Assembly: GCA_029565415.1 (NCBI GenBank)
Contig: JAKQOH010000059.1
Location: 1-13,541, forward strand
Origin: Candidatus Rifleibacteriota bacterium
GTDB taxonomy: Bacteria > Riflebacteria > Ozemobacteria > Ozemobacterales > Ozemobacteraceae
DNA: 13,541 nt
Direction of reading: 5' to 3'
The notes under the pieces were generated by a model, which was given only the letters and a program-made list of their open reading frames with translations, was not told the origin of the DNA and ran no database searches. Position 1 is the first letter of the stretch; every line of letters begins with the position of its first letter. A program made the position numbers and the translations under genes. Shown here piece after piece: positions 1 through 7,087 of the stretch.

Positions 1-285
1 CATCGCCTCGCACCGTCCCTCGCCCAGATCCCGGACCAGGAGGATCTCCGCCGGCTTCGCGCCCTCGGCGGGAATCGTGAACAGCCGAGCCGGGATGACG
101 CGGGAACGGTTCACCACCAACAGATCTCCGGGAGATATATACTCGATAATATCTTTGAACGAGCGATGTTCCGCCGCCCCGGTCGATCGCCGGAAGACGA
201 GCAGCCGCGAGGCGGATCGAACCGGAGCCGGCGTCTGGGCGATCAACTCCTGGGGAAGATCGAAATCGAACAGGGAGGTTTTCAC
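1..285 (-). CDS. queA: QueA, tRNA ribosyltransferase-isomerase, N-terminal part
   Basis: S-adenosylmethionine:tRNA ribosyltransferase-isomerase moves the ribosyl part of SAM onto 7-aminomethyl-7-deazaguanine in tRNA and forms epoxyqueuosine, a late step of queuosine synthesis in the cytoplasm. Only the first 95 residues are present; the rest lies beyond the left edge. The start VKTSLFDFDLPQELIAQTPA matches the family N-terminus (FDFDLP then ELIAQ). SRLLVF, HRSFKDIIEYISPGDLLVVN and RVIPARLF follow in the usual order. The GTG at 285-283 is chosen because translation from it begins exactly at the family N-terminus. It lies 7 bases after the stop of the LCP gene, so the two are co-transcribed; the Shine-Dalgarno site is weak. 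The usual NDTRVIPARL motif reads NRSRVIPARL here (residues 59-68), with Arg in place of Asp. Identity is secure from sequence pattern alone. Confidence 0.93.
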   Translation of the reverse strand, partial: MKTSLFDFDLPQELIAQTPAPVRSASRLLVFRRSTGAAEHRSFKDIIEYISPGDLLVVNRSRVIPARLFTIPAEGAKPAEILLVRDLGEGRCEAM

Positions 286-292
286 GATCCGC

Positions 293-1288
293 TCACGGGG
301 TCCGGCTGGCGATGGCCGGCGTATAGCTCGCCTCGAGATCCAGCAGGGAAAGGGTCGCGTAATGCCGCGCGCCGATCGCGACCGCCTGGTCCTTGTAGGG
401 GAGATAATAGCTGATCTTGTCGATATAGCGGGCATCCCCGGGAAGCGACATCGTCTGGACCGCAATCTGCCCGCCCTTGAGCGAGCCCGCCAGCTCGAGG
501 ATCTCGGCGACGCGCAGATCCGTACGGATGTGCTGGTAGACCTCCTGAATCAGCTGGGGAAGCCGCATGACGATCGAAGGGGTTTTCAGCTTTTCCAGGA
601 CGGCTGCGATGAACCGCTGCTGACGTTTGATACGACCGAGATCGGCCGCCGAATCGGCACGGAACCGGACGAACTCGAGGGCACGCTTCCCGTTCAGGTG
701 CGCCTGGCCGGGATCGAAATGGATGTGCACGTTGCCCCAGTTGTCATCGTAATGCATCGGCTGTTCGATCGTCAGATCGATGCCGCCCAACAGGTCGATC
801 GTGTTGATGAATCCCTGAAAATCGACGAGGATCGACCGGTCGATGCGGATCTCGAGCAGCTCTTCGAGCATGCCGCGCAGGACGCTTTCCCCATGGCGGG
901 CATAGATCTCGTTGATCTTGTGGGCCGTTCCATTCACGAGCACCCGCGTATCGCGCGGGACGGAAAGGATCGTGATGCGCCTGTCGTGCGGCTCGACGCC
1001 GGCCAGGAGAATGGTGTCGGTGCGATGCGTGCCTTCCACCGAGTCGACGCCGAGACAGAGGATGTTCATCCGGCCGGAGACGGTGGCGGTCACGGGAGCG
1101 GAGCTCGCGGATTCGTTCCGGCTTTGGGCCCGATCGACCGCCTCGCCCGTCGGCAGGCGCACCAGAAACCAGCGCTGCATCCAGATGACGAAAAACAGGC
1201 AGGTGAGAACCAGGAAGAGAAGCTCAAGAACCGGCCAGACGGCCATGCCCCGGCGACCGGCACCGTTCCTCACGCTCCGGGTCGTCAT
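293..1288 (-). CDS. LCP (LytR-CpsA-Psr) family envelope glycopolymer transferase
   Basis: LCP proteins are membrane-anchored phosphotransferases that move undecaprenyl-linked glycopolymers onto peptidoglycan or another acceptor outside the cytoplasmic membrane. The 331-residue product has a short basic N-terminus, one transmembrane segment (about 17-37) and an extracytoplasmic catalytic domain. Visible family signatures are LGVDSVEGTHRTDTILL (79-95, with D82, R89 and D91), LSVPRDTRV (109-117, with R112 and R115) and VRFRADSAADLGRIKRQQ (207-224, with R208, R210, D216, R219 and Q223). These match the phosphate-binding Arg and Asp positions known for the family. An open frame reaches up to 1477, but the ATG at 1288 has an AGGAG 9 bases upstream and gives the normal N-in topology. 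It starts 4 bases after the nadD-yqeK stop. The acceptor polymer cannot be deduced; polysaccharide genes on the right of the window suggest capsule or exopolysaccharide (inference). Confidence 0.92.
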   Translation of the reverse strand: MTTRSVRNGAGRRGMAVWPVLELLFLVLTCLFFVIWMQRWFLVRLPTGEAVDRAQSRNESASSAPVTATVSGRMNILCLGVDSVEGTHRTDTILLAGVEPHDRRITILSVPRDTRVLVNGTAHKINEIYARHGESVLRGMLEELLEIRIDRSILVDFQGFINTIDLLGGIDLTIEQPMHYDDNWGNVHIHFDPGQAHLNGKRALEFVRFRADSAADLGRIKRQQRFIAAVLEKLKTPSIVMRLPQLIQEVYQHIRTDLRVAEILELAGSLKGGQIAVQTMSLPGDARYIDKISYYLPYKDQAVAIGARHYATLSLLDLEASYTPAIASRTP

Positions 1289-1292
1289 GGGA

Positions 1293-2447
1293 TCAGTCTC
1301 CTGCCGCCTGGCCGCCATCCTGCATCGTCCCCGGGGCAGCTTCGTTGGAACGACGCTCTGCACAACCGGCACAGGAGCGTTTGAGCGACACGACCTTCTC
1401 CCAGCGGGCTTCCGCAGCCAGACGCTCCCGGCGAAGGCGGTTGCGCTGGGGATCGACGCGGGAGGGATCGAGGGCATCCGCCATGACGAGGGCCCTGGTC
1501 AAGGGGGCGTGATCCTGCTTCGGGAAGGTGTGCCACCGCACGGCACGGCGCAGCGCGAGCGGCGGAAGCGGCCTCAGGGTGGCGAGGTAGCCGGCGGCCG
1601 CGGCGCCATGCGCAAGCATGGGCGCGTTGCGCTCGATCATGCGGAGACGCATGCGGTATCCCCGGGCTGCGGCAAGGATCTGGTCGGGCGGGTCGGCCCG
1701 ATACAGATCGTGCGCCAGGCCTGCCAGATACCCCAGGCGCGGATCCTGGCCCAGGTCGAAGGCATACTCGGCCGCGAGCCGCGCAACGCTCTCGATATGC
1801 CCCCGCAGCCCCGCCTGAATCGCGGCACAGCGCTCCATCAGGGCATCGCGCCAGAGGAGATGCCGCCCCTGCCAGCAGCCATAATGGCCGGCCTCGACGA
1901 TCATCGCCATCACGCGGGACGGCACGGGCAGCCGTTTCAGCCGGCCGCGGCGGATCGACTCCCGGATGGCGGTGGAAGAGGCACGGTCGGGCTCGATCGG
2001 CACCCAGACGCTGCGATCGTTCGGCAGCTCGAGGGTGTTCTCGATGCCGGGCCTCACCACGACGGCAAAGCCGGCCTCGACCATCAGCCGATCGGCCGAT
2101 TTCCAGCCCGGAAGGTCACGCAGCGAGTCGGCGCCGATGACGAGCAGGAACTCGTGCTCGGGAAAGCGCTCCCGAAGGTGCTGCAGCGTCCGGATCGTAT
2201 ACGACGGCCCGCCCAGCTCCCGTTCGGCGTCGCAGATCCGGAGACCGTCGATGTCCCGGATGGCCGTTTCCAGCATGGCACGCCGGTCTTCGTATCGGAG
2301 CAACTCCCCGCAGTGTTTGTGAACCGGCTGATGCACGGGCACGAGCCAGACCTCGTCGAGGCCGCAGGTTTCGCGCACGGCTTCGGCAATCCGGACGTGA
2401 TGGCGATGGACCGGGTTGAAGCTGCCCCCGAAGAGGCCGATCTTCAT
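1293..2447 (-). CDS. nadD: Fused NadD (NaMN adenylyltransferase) and YqeK-like HD-domain hydrolase
   Basis: Bifunctional 384-residue protein. Residues 1 to about 195 are nicotinate-nucleotide adenylyltransferase, which makes deamido-NAD from NaMN and ATP. They show the nucleotidyltransferase start KIGLFGGSFNPVHRHH (2-17), GPSYTIRTLQHL (80-91), LLVIGADSL (101-109) and the C-terminal ASSTAIRESIRRG (156-168). Residues about 205-335 are a YqeK-type HD domain with metal-binding candidates H217, HD 246-247, H280, H306 and D324. YqeK enzymes split diadenosine tetraphosphate symmetrically. nadD and yqeK are usually separate neighbours; here they are one frame. The T/HxGH motif reads HRHH, so the glycine is replaced by His16. 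A tail (about 350-384) carries CAGC at 359-362 and matches nothing I recognise. The ATG overlaps the obg stop by four bases (ATGA), with GGGAG upstream, which implies translational coupling. Confidence 0.92.
   Translation of the reverse strand: MKIGLFGGSFNPVHRHHVRIAEAVRETCGLDEVWLVPVHQPVHKHCGELLRYEDRRAMLETAIRDIDGLRICDAERELGGPSYTIRTLQHLRERFPEHEFLLVIGADSLRDLPGWKSADRLMVEAGFAVVVRPGIENTLELPNDRSVWVPIEPDRASSTAIRESIRRGRLKRLPVPSRVMAMIVEAGHYGCWQGRHLLWRDALMERCAAIQAGLRGHIESVARLAAEYAFDLGQDPRLGYLAGLAHDLYRADPPDQILAAARGYRMRLRMIERNAPMLAHGAAAAGYLATLRPLPPLALRRAVRWHTFPKQDHAPLTRALVMADALDPSRVDPQRNRLRRERLAAEARWEKVVSLKRSCAGCAERRSNEAAPGTMQDGGQAAGD
1298..1302 (-). promoter_or_regulatory. Ribosome binding site of the LCP gene
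   Basis: AGGAG on the minus strand, 9 bases before the ATG at 1288 and inside the last codons of nadD-yqeK. It decides the LCP start in favour of 1288 over in-frame upstream starts that would overlap nadD-yqeK by more than 180 bases. Confidence 0.75.
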
Positions 2448-3730
2448 GAGAAGAACTCCCGCCAGGCGAACTCCATCTCACCGATCGAGACGGTATCGTC
2501 GGCGCCGGCTTCGGTGCGGGACATCTCGTCGATGAGGCCCATCTTCTTGATCTTCTTGCGGAACCGGGCGACGCTCTCGTCGCTGGTGAAATCGGTCATG
2601 GCGACGAGCCGCTCGATTTCGGGGCCGCGGATGATCCAGGAGCCCTCGTCGAGGGGTTCGATCCGGAACGGGGGAAGGTAGGCAAACACCTTTTCGGAAG
2701 CGGCCGCAGGCGCCTCGAGGTCGGCGGAAGGCATCTTCGCGAGCTCCTCGCAGATACGCGCGGCCAGATCCTGCGTTCCCTCTTTCGTCGCACCCGACAG
2801 CGGAAACACCGGAAGTTTGCGCCGTTTCAGGGCTTTGACGAACACCGGCCACATCTCGCGCGCCTCGGGCAGGTCCATTTTGTTGCCGACGACCAGCATC
2901 GGCCGCTTCACCAGCCTCTCGTCGAACTCGGCCAGCTCGCGCATGATCACATCGAAGGTGGCAAGCGGCTCATCGGGGTCGATGCCGCTCAGATCGACGA
3001 GATGCACGAGAAGCCGCGTGCGCTCGATATGCTTGAGGAACTGGATTCCCAGGCCCGCCCCCATGTGGGCGCCTTCGATCAGGCCGGGCAGGTCGGCCAC
3101 GCAGAAGGACGGCAGCCCTTCCGGTTTGACGATGCCGAGGTTGGGCACCAGCGTCGTGAAGGGGTAGTCGGCGACCTTCGGGCGGGCATTGCTGATCGCG
3201 CGAAGCAACGTGGACTTGCCGGCATTCGGCAGTCCCACCAGGCCGACATCGGCCAGCAGCTTGAGTTCGAGTCGCAGATGCTTCAATTCGCCCGGCTCGC
3301 CCTTCTCGGCGATCCGCGGGGCGCGCCGCACGGAGCTGGCGAACCGGGCGTTGCCCTTGCCGCCACGGCCGCCACGCGCCGCGATGAACCGGTCGTCTGC
3401 CCGTGCGAGGTCCGCGAGCAGTTCGCCGGACTCCATATCGTAGACGAGCGTTCCGACGGGAACACGAATGACCGTCTCGGGCGCGTCGGCCCCGAACATG
3501 TCCTTGATACCGCCCTTCACGCCGGGTTCGGCGCGATAGATGCGCTGGTAGCTGAGCTCATACAGGGTGTTCAGATCGCGCGTCGCGACCATGACGACAT
3601 CCCCTCCCCGGCCGCCGTCGCCACCCGAAGGGCCGCCGAAGGGTACAAACTTCTCGCGGCGGAAGGCAATCATGCCGTCGCCGCCTTTGCCGGATTCGAC
3701 TTCAATCACGAGTTCGTCTACGAATTTCAC
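2444..3730 (-). CDS. obg: Obg/CgtA, ribosome-associated GTPase
   Basis: Essential GTPase that acts in late 50S subunit assembly and stress signalling. The 428-residue product is of normal length. It has the glycine-rich Obg fold (1-158, with GKGGDG and GGPSGGDGGRGGDV), then the G domain with G1 GLPNAGKS (166-173), G2 FTT (191-193), G3 DLPG (213-216), G4 NKMD (283-286) and G5 SGA (312-314). A C-terminal OCT domain follows (about 345-428, with KVFAYLPPFRIEPLDEGSW at 347-365). The start is placed at GTG 3730 because translation then begins VKFVDELVIEV, the universal Obg N-terminus. The frame stays open upstream to a GTG at 3793, but the extra 21 residues are unlike the family. No Shine-Dalgarno site precedes 3730; an extended -10 box ends 6 bases before it, so the mRNA may be leaderless. 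First gene of the minus-strand operon. Confidence 0.95.
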   Translation of the reverse strand: MKFVDELVIEVESGKGGDGMIAFRREKFVPFGGPSGGDGGRGGDVVMVATRDLNTLYELSYQRIYRAEPGVKGGIKDMFGADAPETVIRVPVGTLVYDMESGELLADLARADDRFIAARGGRGGKGNARFASSVRRAPRIAEKGEPGELKHLRLELKLLADVGLVGLPNAGKSTLLRAISNARPKVADYPFTTLVPNLGIVKPEGLPSFCVADLPGLIEGAHMGAGLGIQFLKHIERTRLLVHLVDLSGIDPDEPLATFDVIMRELAEFDERLVKRPMLVVGNKMDLPEAREMWPVFVKALKRRKLPVFPLSGATKEGTQDLAARICEELAKMPSADLEAPAAASEKVFAYLPPFRIEPLDEGSWIIRGPEIERLVAMTDFTSDESVARFRKKIKKMGLIDEMSRTEAGADDTVSIGEMEFAWREFFS

Positions 3731-3736
3731 GGGCGG

Positions 3737-3745
3737 AGTATACCA
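3737..3745 (-). promoter_or_regulatory. Extended -10 promoter element of the obg operon
   Basis: On the minus strand the bases read TGG TATACT, an extended -10 (TGn) followed by a 5-of-6 match to TATAAT. The hexamer ends 6 bases before the GTG of obg, so the expected transcription start falls at or within a base or two of the start codon. No good -35 box is visible at 16-18 bases, which fits extended -10 promoters. The absence of a Shine-Dalgarno site before obg supports a leaderless transcript (inference). Confidence 0.5.
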
Positions 3746-3800
3746 CGAAATCCTCGGAAACGCATCTGCCGATGAGCCGGAACAATCGTTCACAAGCCCC

Positions 3801-3829
3801 TTGACGGGGGAATAGGCATGTGATAGTTT
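3801..3829 (+). promoter_or_regulatory. Candidate promoter of the aminotransferase gene
   Basis: TTGACG (3801-3806) and TAGTTT (3824-3829) are separated by 17 bases. The -35 matches the sigma-70 consensus at 5 of 6 positions; the -10 is weak (3 of 6). It would place the transcript start near 3836, about 50 bases before the ATG. The -10 overlaps the centre of the CRP-type palindrome, so a bound protein there would more likely repress this promoter. Confidence 0.35.
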
Positions 3830-3834
3830 TCACA
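3819..3834. promoter_or_regulatory. CRP/FNR-type operator palindrome
   Basis: TGTGATAGTTTTCACA is a perfect TGTGA-N6-TCACA inverted repeat, identical to the core recognised by CRP-family regulators. It lies in the 155-base gap between the divergent obg and aminotransferase genes, 51 bases before the aminotransferase ATG and 88 bases from the obg start. It has no T-run, so it does not look like a terminator. Which regulator binds it, and whether it serves one or both genes, is unknown. Confidence 0.5.
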
Positions 3835-3885
3835 CGCCACGATTCCTCGAATCCGCCGTGGCCATACAGAGGAGACAATCACCAC

Positions 3886-4992
3886 ATGAAGGTGCCGCTG
3901 CTGGATCTCAAGCCCCAATACGCCCAGATCAAAGACCAGGTCGTGCCCGAGATTCTTTCCGTCATGGAAAGCCAGGGATTCATTCTCGGCCCCCGCGTCG
4001 AGAAGATGGAGCAGGAGCTCGCCGCCTACACCGGCGCGAAGTTCTCCGTCGGCGTCTCTTCGGGCACCGATGCCCTGCTGCTCGCCCTGATGGCCCTGCA
4101 GATCGGCCACGGAGATGAAGTCATCACGACGCCCTACTCGTTCTTCGCGACGGCCGGGGCGATCGCCCGTGTCGGGGCCCGTGCCGTGTTCGTCGACATC
4201 GAGCCCGACACCTACAATATCGATGCCACCAGGATCGAGGCCGCCATCACCCCCCGGACGAAAGCGATTTTGCCGGTTCACCTGTTCGGCCAGTGCGCCG
4301 ACATGGACGCGATCATGGCCATCGCCCGCACGCACAAGCTGCCCGTGATCGAAGACGCCTGCCAGTCGATCGGCTCGAAATACCAGAACCGCCAGGCCGG
4401 CACGATCGGCGATTTCGGCTGTTTCAGCTTCTTCCCCAGCAAAAACCTGGGCTGCTTCGGCGACGGCGGCCTTGTCACCACCAATGACGAAGCCCATTAC
4501 CAGCACGTCAAAAAGCTCCGGGTGCATGGCGGCGAACGGCAGTATCACCACCTCGAAGTCGGCATCAACGGCCGCCTCGACGCCCTTCAGGCCGCCGTCA
4601 TCTCGGTCAAGCTACCCCACCTCGCCGCGTGGACCGAAGGCCGCCGGAAGAATGCCGCCCGCTATAACCAGCTGCTCGCGGGCACCCCGAACGTCCACAC
4701 TCCCGTCGAGAAGCCTGGCCGGTTCCACATCTACAATCAATACGTGATCAACGTCGATCGCCGTGACGAGCTCAAGCAGTATCTGACGGAACACGAGATC
4801 GGGTGTGCCGTGTATTACCCGCTGAGCCTGCACGAGCAGGAGTGTTTCAAATCCCTCGGCTACCGGCACGGGGATTTCCCGCATTCGGAAGCGGCCGCCC
4901 AGCATACGCTCGCCCTTCCCGTGTATTCCGAACTCCCGGCCGAAGCCGTCGAGTTCGTGGCCGGCAAGATCAACGAGTTCATGAAACGCTGA
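3886..4992 (+). CDS. DegT/DnrJ/EryC1/StrS PLP-dependent sugar aminotransferase
   Basis: Fold-type I PLP enzyme that aminates a nucleotide-linked keto-sugar for surface polysaccharide, usually with glutamate as donor. The 368-residue length is typical. Visible are the family start VPLLDLKPQY (3-12), SSGTDAL (58-64, PLP phosphate site), GDEVITTPYSFFATAGAI (76-93), PVHLFGQCADM (130-140), VIEDACQSIGSKY (154-166, D157 contacting the PLP ring nitrogen) and FFPSKNLGCFGDGG (182-195) with the Schiff-base lysine K186. GINGRLDALQAAV (226-238) and the C-terminal HTLALPVYSEL (340-350) also fit. The pattern recalls WbpE-like enzymes acting on 3-keto-UDP-GlcNAcA, but the substrate cannot be fixed from sequence. 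The ATG at 3886 has GAGGAG 11 bases upstream; the frame is open back to 3820, but that extension overlaps the operator and has no Shine-Dalgarno site. No other sugar-pathway gene adjoins it; it looks monocistronic, between a promoter region and a hairpin. Confidence 0.93.
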   Translation: MKVPLLDLKPQYAQIKDQVVPEILSVMESQGFILGPRVEKMEQELAAYTGAKFSVGVSSGTDALLLALMALQIGHGDEVITTPYSFFATAGAIARVGARAVFVDIEPDTYNIDATRIEAAITPRTKAILPVHLFGQCADMDAIMAIARTHKLPVIEDACQSIGSKYQNRQAGTIGDFGCFSFFPSKNLGCFGDGGLVTTNDEAHYQHVKKLRVHGGERQYHHLEVGINGRLDALQAAVISVKLPHLAAWTEGRRKNAARYNQLLAGTPNVHTPVEKPGRFHIYNQYVINVDRRDELKQYLTEHEIGCAVYYPLSLHEQECFKSLGYRHGDFPHSEAAAQHTLALPVYSELPAEAVEFVAGKINEFMKR

Positions 4993-5010
4993 TTCCGGTC
5001 ATTTTTCCCG

Positions 5011-5039
5011 AGAGGCGCCGTCGATAGGACGGCGCCTCT
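5011..5039 (+). terminator. Stem-loop after the aminotransferase gene
   Basis: A perfect 12-bp GC-rich stem, AGAGGCGCCGTC (5011-5022) with GACGGCGCCTCT (5028-5039) and loop GATAG, starts 18 bases after the stop codon. The trailing bases TTCGATTCGG contain only a few Ts, so it is either a weak intrinsic terminator or an mRNA 3'-end stabiliser. A small second hairpin, CGGCA-TTC-TGCCG, follows at 5050-5062. Confidence 0.6.
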
Positions 5040-5111
5040 TCGATTCGGACGGCATTCTGCCGATGATCTCCTAGAACCCCGGCGGCACCTCCGTCAGGGG
5101 CGATTCGTTCC

Positions 5112-5118
5112 GAGGAGG
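5112..5118 (+). promoter_or_regulatory. Ribosome binding site of the co-polymerase/BY-kinase gene
   Basis: GAGGAGG lies 9 bases before the ATG at 5128 and fixes that start. The 135 bases between the preceding stop and this ATG hold the two hairpins at 5011-5062 and no clear sigma-70 promoter. Confidence 0.7.
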
Positions 5119-5127
5119 CATCAGGCA

Positions 5128-7077
5128 ATGGCGCAGGAGAACCTGTTCGAAGGGATCCTCCGCAGTCTCCACCGGCATCGGGGAGCGGCGGTCATGATCG
5201 TCGGCGCGACCCTGCTGGTCACGGCACTCGTCAGCCGTTTCTATCCCACGCTGTACGAGAGCAATACCCTGCTGCGGGTCATGGCCAGTGAGTTGGGCCG
5301 TGGTGACAGCCCGGCCGCCGTCATGAACGGCATTCTGTCGCAGAAAGCCGTCGCGACGGAGGTGCTGCGCACCTGCGGCCTGGATCTGGGTGCCGAGCCT
5401 CGCTACACCCCGTTCACGCTCGAAGACGCCGGTCAGGGGCTCGTCCGCCTCACGGTCCGCGATCCGCATCCGGCCCGGCTTCCCGAGCTGGGCGAGGCGG
5501 TGATCCGGACGCTCTCGGAGCGGTTCCTGGGCTACTCCGGCGAAACCGGCGAGTTCGAGATCGAGATGCTCGAAAAAAAGAAAGGCATTCTGCGCGAGAA
5601 GCTGGACACGGCACGGCGCTCGCTGCTGGAAACGGCCCGAGCCCCTCTGTTTCCGAACGACGCCCTCGCGATCGAGGAAGAGATGCAGGTGATCGGCACG
5701 CGGCTGCAGGACGACAAAAAGCGTCTCTTGTCGCTCCCGCGCATCCGCGTCGTGCCTTCGACGGCCACGGACGGGGCTCTCGCCGAGACCCGTGACGCCC
5801 TCGCGGCCGCTCGGGCGGATCTCAAGAACCTGCTCGAAACGTATCGGGAAAAGCATCCGAAAGTCATCGCGGCCCACGAGCGGATTGCAACCCTCCAGGC
5901 CCGTCAGCGGCGGCTCTCAACCCAGCGGGACCGGAAAGAGGCGAATCCCGAGTTCGAAACGCTGCAGCAGGATATCGCCCGCGGGGATGCCCGTCTCGAA
6001 GAGCTGAAAACCAGATGGCTCGAAGCGAACCGCTCCCCCGCCCTTCAGGGAACGGCGATCGTGGCCGGGGAATCCGCTCCCGCCGTTGAAGCCCGCATCA
6101 AGTCACTCGAAGGGCTCTACGCCGAGACGCTGATGCGCCTCGAGGAGCTCCAGATCCGCAAATCCTCGGCCGTGGGCCGCATCCAGGTTCTCCGGAAAGA
6201 CATCGACACTCCCCGCCCCATCGGGCTGTCGCTGTTCCAGCGCGAACTCGTCGCGATCGTCAGCGGCGCGCTGCTGGCGGTGTTCCTGCTGTACACCCCC
6301 GCCCCGATGAAGGCGGAACTCGTCGGAGCGCCGGCCCAGATGATGCAGACGATGCTCCCGCTACCCGGCGGCCAGGTGACGGAACCTGCCCGGCTGCTCG
6401 AAATGTCCCCCCTGTCGGCCGCGCGGCTTGCCCTGCCCGTTCCCGACTCGATCCAACACGCATCCTACGATGAGCGGCTCATCGTGCTGAACGAACCGGA
6501 TTCACGCCGGCTCGAGCCCTACAAGACGCTGGTGTCGAATCTCCAGATCGCCCTGTCGGAAACCGGCACCCGCATCATCCAGGTCTGCTCTTCGCGAACG
6601 GGCACGGGGCGCAGCACCCTGACGGCCAACCTGGCGATCCTGTTCGCCCAGGCCGGCTACTCGACGGTCCTGATCGACGCGAACATGCGCAAGCCCGTTC
6701 TGCACAGGGTTTTCGACACCGACAACACCGTCGGACTCGGCACCGCCCTTTTCGGCCGGCCTTCGAACAATCTCGTCAAACAGACGATGGTCAAGAATCT
6801 CGGCCTCATCACGGCAGGTCCGATTCCGCCGAATCCGGCCGAACTGCTCGGCTCGGTCGGGATGATCGAGCTTCTCGACACCCTCAAGCGCCGCGTCGAG
6901 CTGGTTCTCATCGACACGCCCGCCCTCCTCGAGTATCCGGACGCCGGCATCCTCGCGGGCCAGGCCGGCGGCGTCGTCTTCCTGCACCGCGAAGGGGAGC
7001 CCGAAGCCGATCTGAAAGCCAGCCGCGAATTCCTGAAAAATATTCGTGCAAATATTCTGGGATACGTGACGACCTGA
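5128..7077 (+). CDS. Wzz/Wzc-like polysaccharide co-polymerase with BY-kinase-like ATPase domain
   Basis: Inner-membrane chain-length regulator of polysaccharide export, 649 residues. Order: short cytoplasmic N-terminus, TM1 (about 19-38), a Wzz-type periplasmic region with long charged helices (about 145-350, likely coiled coil), TM2 (about 371-390), a linker, then a cytoplasmic MinD/BY-kinase-type P-loop domain (about 450-649). LEPYKTLVSNLQIAL (462-476) is the usual lead-in. The P-loop reads SSRTGTGRST (488-497), with Arg495 where the invariant Walker A lysine should be. Walker A' is VLIDANMRKP (514-523) and Walker B is LVLIDTPA (592-599). The protein stops at GYVTT without the tyrosine-rich tail that autophosphorylates in Wzc and CpsD. 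I infer a weak or inactive kinase that may act as a scaffold. It is followed by the prepilin peptidase gene only 10 bases later, so the two probably share a transcript. Confidence 0.87.
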   Translation: MAQENLFEGILRSLHRHRGAAVMIVGATLLVTALVSRFYPTLYESNTLLRVMASELGRGDSPAAVMNGILSQKAVATEVLRTCGLDLGAEPRYTPFTLEDAGQGLVRLTVRDPHPARLPELGEAVIRTLSERFLGYSGETGEFEIEMLEKKKGILREKLDTARRSLLETARAPLFPNDALAIEEEMQVIGTRLQDDKKRLLSLPRIRVVPSTATDGALAETRDALAAARADLKNLLETYREKHPKVIAAHERIATLQARQRRLSTQRDRKEANPEFETLQQDIARGDARLEELKTRWLEANRSPALQGTAIVAGESAPAVEARIKSLEGLYAETLMRLEELQIRKSSAVGRIQVLRKDIDTPRPIGLSLFQRELVAIVSGALLAVFLLYTPAPMKAELVGAPAQMMQTMLPLPGGQVTEPARLLEMSPLSAARLALPVPDSIQHASYDERLIVLNEPDSRRLEPYKTLVSNLQIALSETGTRIIQVCSSRTGTGRSTLTANLAILFAQAGYSTVLIDANMRKPVLHRVFDTDNTVGLGTALFGRPSNNLVKQTMVKNLGLITAGPIPPNPAELLGSVGMIELLDTLKRRVELVLIDTPALLEYPDAGILAGQAGGVVFLHREGEPEADLKASREFLKNIRANILGYVTT

Positions 7078-7087
7078 GGAGATCGAG

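Noticed and set aside
1289..1477. Longer LCP start at 1477
   Set aside because: The extension overlaps nadD-yqeK by more than 180 bases and gives an Arg/Pro-rich stretch before the membrane anchor. The ATG at 1288 has a good AGGAG.
77..2681. Long plus-strand open frames at 77-1384 and 912-2681
   Set aside because: They lie antisense to queA, lcp, nadD-yqeK and obg, show no family motif and are low-complexity in Arg, Asp and Gly. This is the usual shadow of GC-rich codon use.
3731..3793. Upstream GTG start of obg at 3793
   Set aside because: It would add 21 residues absent from the Obg family and read through the extended -10 box. Its AAGGGG is only 3 bases from the GTG, which is too close.
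3820..3885. N-terminal extension of the aminotransferase from 3820
   Set aside because: The family start VPLLDL is reached from ATG 3886, which has GAGGAG upstream. The extension overlaps the palindrome and has no ribosome binding site.
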